NCBI GenBank assembly: GCA_035551835.1
Contig: DASZMN010000039.1
Span: forward strand, 1-9,523
Direction of reading: 5' to 3'
DNA: 9,523 bases
DNA from: Bog-473 sp035551835
Lineage (GTDB): Bacteria; Actinomycetota; Acidimicrobiia; Acidimicrobiales; RAAP-2
Shown here: positions 5,753 to 9,523 of the stretch, piece by piece
How the letters are laid out: every line of letters begins with the position of its first letter
Position numbering within the stretch: the first letter of the stretch is position 1
The notes under the pieces: model-generated
The model's input: only the letters and a program-made list of their open reading frames with translations
Told to the model about the DNA's origin: nothing
Databases searched by the model: none
Position numbers and translations under genes: made by a program

Positions 5753-6085
5753 GTGAAAGTGGACGAGTTCGAGGTGATCTCCTCGGAGTTCGACGGAGGT
5801 CGAATCTTCGCCCTGCGGGGAGAGCTTGACATCGCGAGCTGTGGGGAGCTGGCCGAGCGCCTGACCGGTGCTCCCGGCTCGCTCCTGGTGGTCGATCTTT
5901 GCGAGCTCACCTTCCTCGACTCCTCGGGCCTGGGTGCCATTCACGCCGCCAGGCGAGCGGCGATAGAGAACGGGGGCAACCTCGTCGTCTGCCGCCCCAC
6001 CCCGATGGTCCACCGCGTGTTGGAGATCACCGGCTTCGACATCTGGGTCACCGATTGGGACGCGCGGTGGTCGCAGGGAACCTGA
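5753..6085 (+). CDS. STAS-domain anti-sigma factor antagonist (SpoIIAA/RsbV-like)
   Basis: The 110-residue protein is one STAS domain: an N-terminal strand region (FEVISSEFDGGRIFALRGEL), DIAS, then VVDLCELTFLDSSGLGAIHA. The DSSG motif places S58 as the serine phosphorylated by an RsbW/SpoIIAB-like kinase in this family, so the molecule should act in partner switching: unphosphorylated, it binds the anti-sigma kinase and frees the sigma factor. The length is usual for single-domain antagonists. The start is GTG 5753, 9 bases after AAGGAGG (5737-5743); a longer frame from 5705 would include this ribosome binding site. The ATG at 5745 is out of frame. No kinase or sigma gene is adjacent, so its partner is unknown, but its nearness to a SigF-type promoter and stress genes suggests the general-stress sigma. 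Convergent with the lipoprotein gene. Confidence 0.9.
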   Translation: MKVDEFEVISSEFDGGRIFALRGELDIASCGELAERLTGAPGSLLVVDLCELTFLDSSGLGAIHAARRAAIENGGNLVVCRPTPMVHRVLEITGFDIWVTDWDARWSQGT

Positions 6086-6091
6086 ACCTCG

Positions 6092-6105
6092 CACGCCGAG
6101 GCGTG
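6092..6105. terminator. Small hairpin between convergent genes
   Basis: CACGC (6092-6096) and GCGTG (6101-6105) enclose the tetraloop CGAG, in the 42-base gap between the STAS stop and the lipoprotein stop. It is a possible bidirectional terminator; five base pairs and no T-run make this weak. Confidence 0.25.
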
Positions 6106-6127
6106 GCGCAGGCCCGCCCCGGAGTCC

Positions 6128-6577
6128 TCAGAACGGGTGCGTGTGCTGGAACCGCACGGGCAGCTTGGAGAGGATGAGCGTGCCGAGCACCTTGTTGTTC
6201 GGCCTCGTGACCACGACGACGGCCAGCGTGCCGGTCGAGCGGCCCATCGCCTTGGTGACCGACGAGACGGTGAAGTGCCCCGTGTACCCGGCGATGCACA
6301 CGGCCTGACCCTTGGGCACCTGGTCGGCCAGGGCGTCGTAGAGCCGCGGCGCCACGCCCTTCAGGCCGCTGATGCTGTACTTGCGGATCCCCTCCAAGTG
6401 CCCGTGGCCCCCGACGGCCTTGGCCGCCGTCGGCAGCGCCAGGTAACAGGACTCGTCCGTCGTCCCGAGCCCGACGCGGGCCGACGAGCAGCCGGCGAAC
6501 ACCGACGCCGCCAGCGCCAGACCGCCGACCCACACCCGGACCGGCCGCCGCCGCCCCCGCGCACGCGCTCGCTTCAT
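6128..6577 (-). CDS. Small putative lipoprotein of unknown function
   Basis: The 149-residue product starts MKRARARGRRRPVRV, then a hydrophobic segment (VGGLALAASV) and the lipobox-like FAGC with C30, so it is probably exported and lipid-modified at C30; the -3 residue is Phe, which is less usual than Leu. The mature part has two more cysteines (C44 in DESCYLALP, C94 in QAVCIAGYTG) that could form a disulfide, and ends KVLGTLILSKLPVRFQHTHPF. I do not recognise a named domain. The start is fixed by the ATGA overlap with the stop of the upstream membrane protein gene (6574-6577) and by GGGGGAGGG (6587-6595 on this strand), 9 bases away. An in-frame start further upstream at 6760 would lie deep inside that gene and encode an implausible Gly/Cys-rich leader. 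Confidence 0.75.
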   Translation of the reverse strand: MKRARARGRRRPVRVWVGGLALAASVFAGCSSARVGLGTTDESCYLALPTAAKAVGGHGHLEGIRKYSISGLKGVAPRLYDALADQVPKGQAVCIAGYTGHFTVSSVTKAMGRSTGTLAVVVVTRPNNKVLGTLILSKLPVRFQHTHPF

Positions 6578-7854
6578 GTCGCCAATCCCTCCCCCGCCGG
6601 CTGACCGGCGGCCTCCCCCGACACCGCCTCGCCAGCATCGCCAGCACCCGCAACACCCGGCGCGTACGCCACCGGCCCCGCCTCCACCACCGACGTCATC
6701 GCCGAACGCCGCCAGCGGCCCCGCCGCACCTCGAGTGCCATCTCCCCGATCAGGGACCACCCCACCAACAAGATGAACCAGAACGAGATGATCCGGTACA
6801 GCAGCACCGCGTACGCCGTCGACGTCTCAGCCCCGCCGAAGGCCACCAACGCGACGGTGATCGAGCCCTCGACCACCCCCAGCCCGCCGGGCGTGATCGG
6901 CAGCGTCGCCGCGAGCTGCCCGGCGCCGTAGGCCAACAACAGGCCGGCCCACGGTATCGGCGCGTGGATGGCGAGGAACATCATGGCGAAACACGCGCAG
7001 TCGAGGAGCCAGTTCACGGTCCCCCACACGACGATGCGCCCGGTCTCGGTCCACGACAAGCGCACCGCGGTCGTCCACGCCATCATCCGGCCGATCTGCT
7101 CGTGCGTGTCGCCCCGCGGCCGACCCGTCACCGCGACCGACACGCGCAGCGCGGCCGACACCACCCAGTGCAAGGGGCGCTCGTAGACGAACAGCGACCC
7201 GATGGCCAACGCGATGGCGAAGACGCCGATCAGGACGGGGACCAGGTCGAAGGAGGCGCCCGCGCCCGTCGCCATGGCCAACCCGATGACCGCCACCAGC
7301 GACAGCGAGACCAACGACGCGACCAGCGTCCCCGCCAGCGCCCACACGGCCAGGGTGTTGTCGGCCCCGAAGCGACGGAACCAGCGGAACCCGTACACGG
7401 TCGCGAGCGCGTTCCCGACCGGCAGCGAGTTCGTCAGCGCCTGCGAACCGAAGGTCAGCTTGAACAGCGTCCACCACGGGGGGCGCAGGTGGCCGGCGAG
7501 CAACAGCTGGCGCTGCATCAGAGCGAAGCAGGCGTAGGACGCGACCTCCGCCGCGAAGGCGGGTGGCACCCACCACCAGTTCAACGTCTTGAAGACGCTC
7601 GTGAAGCCGGACAGCTCCGAGCCCTTGGACGACAGCACCCACACGGCGGCCCCGACGAGCGCGAACCCGATGAGCACCCGGACGGCGGGCCACGCCCGGA
7701 CCACCCAGCGCGGCAGCCGGCGCCGGCGGACCGCGCCCGCAGCCGCCACGTCGCCGCCGCTGGCCAGCTCGGCCGCGAGGCCCTCGACCGTCGCCAGCCC
7801 CTCGACCACCGGGTCGACCGGGGCCCGCGCCGCGCCCTCCGGACGCGTCCCCAC
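6574..7854 (-). CDS. YbhN/LPG-synthase-TM-type integral membrane protein
   Basis: This 426-residue protein has about eight membrane helices, the first near residues 58-75 and the last near 345-372. The signature TPGGLGVVEG at 321-330, with RIISFWF after it, is typical of the lysylphosphatidylglycerol synthase transmembrane / UPF0104 family (PF03706). The C-terminal lysyl-transferase domain of MprF is absent, so it is more likely a flippase-like lipid transporter than an aminoacyl-lipid synthase; the substrate is unknown. N-terminal residues 1-48 are Ala/Gly/Arg-rich, and the tail after 380 is Ala/Gly-rich; both are presumably cytoplasmic. GTG 7854 is the first possible start in frame but has no clear ribosome binding site, so a start a few codons later is possible. 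It follows the HIT gene by 52 bases and overlaps the lipoprotein gene by ATGA. Confidence 0.82.
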   Translation of the reverse strand: MGTRPEGAARAPVDPVVEGLATVEGLAAELASGGDVAAAGAVRRRRLPRWVVRAWPAVRVLIGFALVGAAVWVLSSKGSELSGFTSVFKTLNWWWVPPAFAAEVASYACFALMQRQLLLAGHLRPPWWTLFKLTFGSQALTNSLPVGNALATVYGFRWFRRFGADNTLAVWALAGTLVASLVSLSLVAVIGLAMATGAGASFDLVPVLIGVFAIALAIGSLFVYERPLHWVVSAALRVSVAVTGRPRGDTHEQIGRMMAWTTAVRLSWTETGRIVVWGTVNWLLDCACFAMMFLAIHAPIPWAGLLLAYGAGQLAATLPITPGGLGVVEGSITVALVAFGGAETSTAYAVLLYRIISFWFILLVGWSLIGEMALEVRRGRWRRSAMTSVVEAGPVAYAPGVAGAGDAGEAVSGEAAGQPAGEGLAT

Positions 7855-7865
7855 GCCGCCGCCGC

Positions 7866-7892
7866 CCGAGGGCGCCGAGGGCTCCGAGGGCT
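7866..7892. repeat. Three tandem 9-bp units in the HIT-to-membrane-protein gap
   Basis: CCGAGGGCG, CCGAGGGCT and CCGAGGGCT follow one another directly on the plus strand. They fill half of the 52-base gap between the HIT stop and the next GTG. The repeat keeps the downstream reading frame open (a Pro-Ser-Glu/Ala type repeat) but contains no start codon in that frame. It may be a replication-slippage product. Confidence 0.5.
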
Positions 7893-7906
7893 CCCCCGCC
7901 GGACTG

Positions 7907-8428
7907 CTACCCGGGCCAGGCGTCGGTGAGCCTCTTCCAGGACAGCTGCAGCGTCTCGGGCAGCACCCGCGTCTCGGCCACCGAGGTCATGAAGTTGGTG
8001 TCGCCGGACCAGCGCGGCAACACGTGCAGATGCAGGTGCCCGGGCAACCCGGCCCCCGCGGCCCGGCCCAGGTTCGCGCCCATGTTCAGCCCGTCAGGTT
8101 CGAACGCGCCCTCGATGGCGGCCACCGCCTCGTGCGTCGCCGACCACAGCTCGGCGGACTCACCCGCAGTCAACTCGGCCAACGGCCCGACGTGGCGCAG
8201 CGGCAGCACCAGGACGTGCCCGCTGGCGTAGGGGTACGCGTTCATGACCACGAACGTCAGCGACCCCCGCCAGACGACCAAATTGTCCTCCGAGGGCGGG
8301 CCGCTGCCGGCCAGGCGGCAGAAGACGCACTCGTCGGGGCCCTGCGTCACGCCACCCGCCCGCTCGCGCTCGGTCGCCTCGACGATGTACTCGCGCCGCC
8401 ACCCGGCCCAGAGATGCTCGAGGCTCAT
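7907..8428 (-). CDS. HIT-family protein (Ap4A phosphorylase/hydrolase-like)
   Basis: The 173-residue protein has the histidine triad HLHLHV at residues 131-136 (H131, H133, H135), preceded by NLGRAAGAGLPG, and an N-terminal CVFC pair (C34, C37). The family acts on nucleoside 5'-phosphates and dinucleoside polyphosphates through a nucleotidyl-His intermediate. The closest match I recall is the mycobacterial Ap4A phosphorylase Rv2613c, which also lies directly after thrS. ThrRS can make Ap4A as a by-product, so the pairing is sensible. The start is ATG 8428, which overlaps the thrS stop as ATGA (8425-8428); coupling probably replaces a ribosome binding site. The frame stays open much further upstream (to 9112), but that part is antiphase to thrS and not coding. 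Confidence 0.88.
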   Translation of the reverse strand: MSLEHLWAGWRREYIVEATERERAGGVTQGPDECVFCRLAGSGPPSEDNLVVWRGSLTFVVMNAYPYASGHVLVLPLRHVGPLAELTAGESAELWSATHEAVAAIEGAFEPDGLNMGANLGRAAGAGLPGHLHLHVLPRWSGDTNFMTSVAETRVLPETLQLSWKRLTDAWPG

Positions 8429-9523
8429 GCCGCCCCGGATGCCCCGGATGCCGCCCCCGAGGCCGCGGTCGCAGCCTCCGGCGCCCGCTCCTCGGGCAGC
8501 CCACGCCGCGCCACCTCGTCGCGCACCTCCTCGAGGAACGCCGAGAGCGGCACACCCTGCTCGGGCTTGGGCCAGCCGCGCCGGTTCACGCCGACCGTCC
8601 CGCCCTCCACGTCGCGATCGCCGACCACGAGCACGTAGGGAATCTTGGCCAAACGCGCCCGCCGGATTGACGCGCCCATCTTCTCGCTGGTCTCGTCGAC
8701 CTCCGCCCGCAACCCCACGGCGCGGCACTCCGACGCCACCGCCGACGCGTACGTCCGATGGCCGTCGGTCACCGGGATCACCCGCACCTGCTCGGGGCAC
8801 AGCCAGGTCGGCAGCGCGCCGGCGTAGTGCTCTATCAGCACGGCCATGAACCGCTCGACCGACCCGAACAAGGCTCGGTGGATCATGATCGGCCGGTGGC
8901 GCGTGTTGTCGGCGCCGACGTACTCCAGGCCGAACCTGGCCGGCAGCTGGAAGTCGAGCTGCACCGTCGACATCTGCCACGTGCGCCCGATCGCATCGCG
9001 CGCCTGCACCGAGATCTTCGGCCCGTAGAACGCGCCGCCGCCCTCGTCCATCACCACGTCGAGGCCCATTTCCTCCGCCGTCGTCCGCAACGCGGCGGTC
9101 GCGACGTCCCACTCCGCGTCCGACCCGACGGCCTTCCCGGGGGGCTTGGTCGACAGCTCCAAGTAGAAGTCAGAGAGCCCGTAATCACGCAGCAGGTCCA
9201 ACACGAAGCGCAGCGTACGGACCAGCTCGCCGTCCATCTGCTCAACCGTGCAGAAGATGTGCGCGTCGTCCTGGGTCATGCCGCGCACGCGGGTCAGGCC
9301 GTGCACCACGCCGGACTTCTCGTAGCGGTAGACGGACCCGAACTCGAAGAGGCGCAGCGGCAGCTCGCGGTAGGAACGCTGCCGGCTCCGGTACACCAAG
9401 ATATGGAACGGGCAGTTCATCGGCTTGAGGTAGTACTCGGACCCGCCGTCCAGCGTCATCGGCGGGAACATCCCCTCGGCGAACCAGTCCAGGTGCCCCG
9501 ACTCCTCGAACAGCGCCGCCTTC
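8425..9523 (-). CDS. thrS: Threonyl-tRNA synthetase, C-terminal 365 residues (5' end outside the window)
   Basis: The enzyme charges tRNA-Thr with threonine. The visible part begins KAALFEESGH in the class II catalytic core and continues without a stop to the window edge, so the TGS and editing domains are outside. Counting from the edge, the zinc ligands are C37 (MNCP), H88 (DDAHIF) and H215 (IMIHRALFG). Motif 2 is FGSVYRYEKSG...RVRGMTQDD and motif 3 is HRALFGSVERF with R224. The anticodon-binding domain runs from about 242 to 342. The last 20 or so residues are an Ala/Gly/Ser tail (EAATAASGAASGASGAA), partly from a 9-bp duplication (GCCCCGGAT, near 8432-8449), and are probably dispensable. 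It is the first visible gene of a minus-strand operon and overlaps the HIT gene by ATGA. A methionine at 9471 is internal and not the start. Confidence 0.95.
   Translation of the reverse strand, partial: KAALFEESGHLDWFAEGMFPPMTLDGGSEYYLKPMNCPFHILVYRSRQRSYRELPLRLFEFGSVYRYEKSGVVHGLTRVRGMTQDDAHIFCTVEQMDGELVRTLRFVLDLLRDYGLSDFYLELSTKPPGKAVGSDAEWDVATAALRTTAEEMGLDVVMDEGGGAFYGPKISVQARDAIGRTWQMSTVQLDFQLPARFGLEYVGADNTRHRPIMIHRALFGSVERFMAVLIEHYAGALPTWLCPEQVRVIPVTDGHRTYASAVASECRAVGLRAEVDETSEKMGASIRRARLAKIPYVLVVGDRDVEGGTVGVNRRGWPKPEQGVPLSAFLEEVRDEVARRGLPEERAPEAATAASGAASGASGAA

Noticed and set aside
6964..7929. 321-codon plus-strand open frame over the membrane protein gene
   Set aside because: The minus-strand reading gives a coherent eight-helix protein with the GGLGVVEG signature; the plus-strand product is a hydrophilic His/Arg/Gln-rich shadow.
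8429..9112. Long N-terminal extension of the HIT-family protein
   Set aside because: The extension is out of phase with thrS, which is unmistakable there, and reads as Arg/Gly-rich low complexity. The ATGA overlap at 8425-8428 gives a natural start.

Overview
The window is GC-rich DNA with dense, strand-biased genes, frequent GTG starts, ATGA stop/start overlaps and strong purine-rich ribosome binding sites. Gene content (an EF-G2-like GTPase, an ECF sigma factor with a membrane partner, CsbD and DUF6458 small proteins, and thrS followed by a HIT-family gene) points to an actinobacterium. The style of the sigma partner and the lipoprotein resembles Acidimicrobiia, but that placement is inference from recalled families, not a phylogeny.

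Layout, left to right. (1) 1-141: possible tail of an upstream gene, a small hairpin and the leader of the next gene. (2) 142-2235, plus strand: EF-G-like translational GTPase of the FusA2/EF-G2 type. (3) 2285-3777, plus strand: an ECF sigma factor overlapping by ATGA a single-pass membrane protein with a Ser/Thr/Gly-rich exterior, probably its anti-sigma factor. That gene carries a strong internal ribosome binding site and in-frame GTG that would yield a separately secreted protein. (4) 3778-4104: non-coding, with composition falling towards 50% GC. (5) 4105-4890, plus strand: a small-protein stress cluster (DUF6458 membrane protein, CsbD-like protein, 53-residue hydrophobic protein). It is preceded by a textbook SigB/SigF-type promoter (GTTT, 15 bases, GGGTAT), and a 15-bp hairpin separates its last two genes. 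(6) 4900-5550, minus strand: an atypical LuxR/NarL-type response regulator convergent with the cluster, with a perfect 20-bp palindrome 33 bases before its start. (7) 5753-6085, plus strand: a STAS-domain anti-sigma factor antagonist diverging from the regulator, with a second, weaker SigF-like promoter candidate. (8) 6128-9523, minus strand: a four-gene operon read right to left, thrS (5' end cut by the window edge), HIT-family nucleotide hydrolase/phosphorylase, YbhN/LPG-synthase-TM-type membrane protein, and a small lipoprotein. Two of its three junctions are ATGA overlaps.

The most interesting part is 4105-6085. A SigB/SigF-dependent promoter, typical SigB-regulon small proteins, a response regulator with a palindromic operator, and a SpoIIAA/RsbV-like antagonist lie together. 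This looks like a compact general-stress module in which output genes, a transcriptional regulator and a partner-switching component are neighbours, although the sigma factor and the anti-sigma kinase are not in view.
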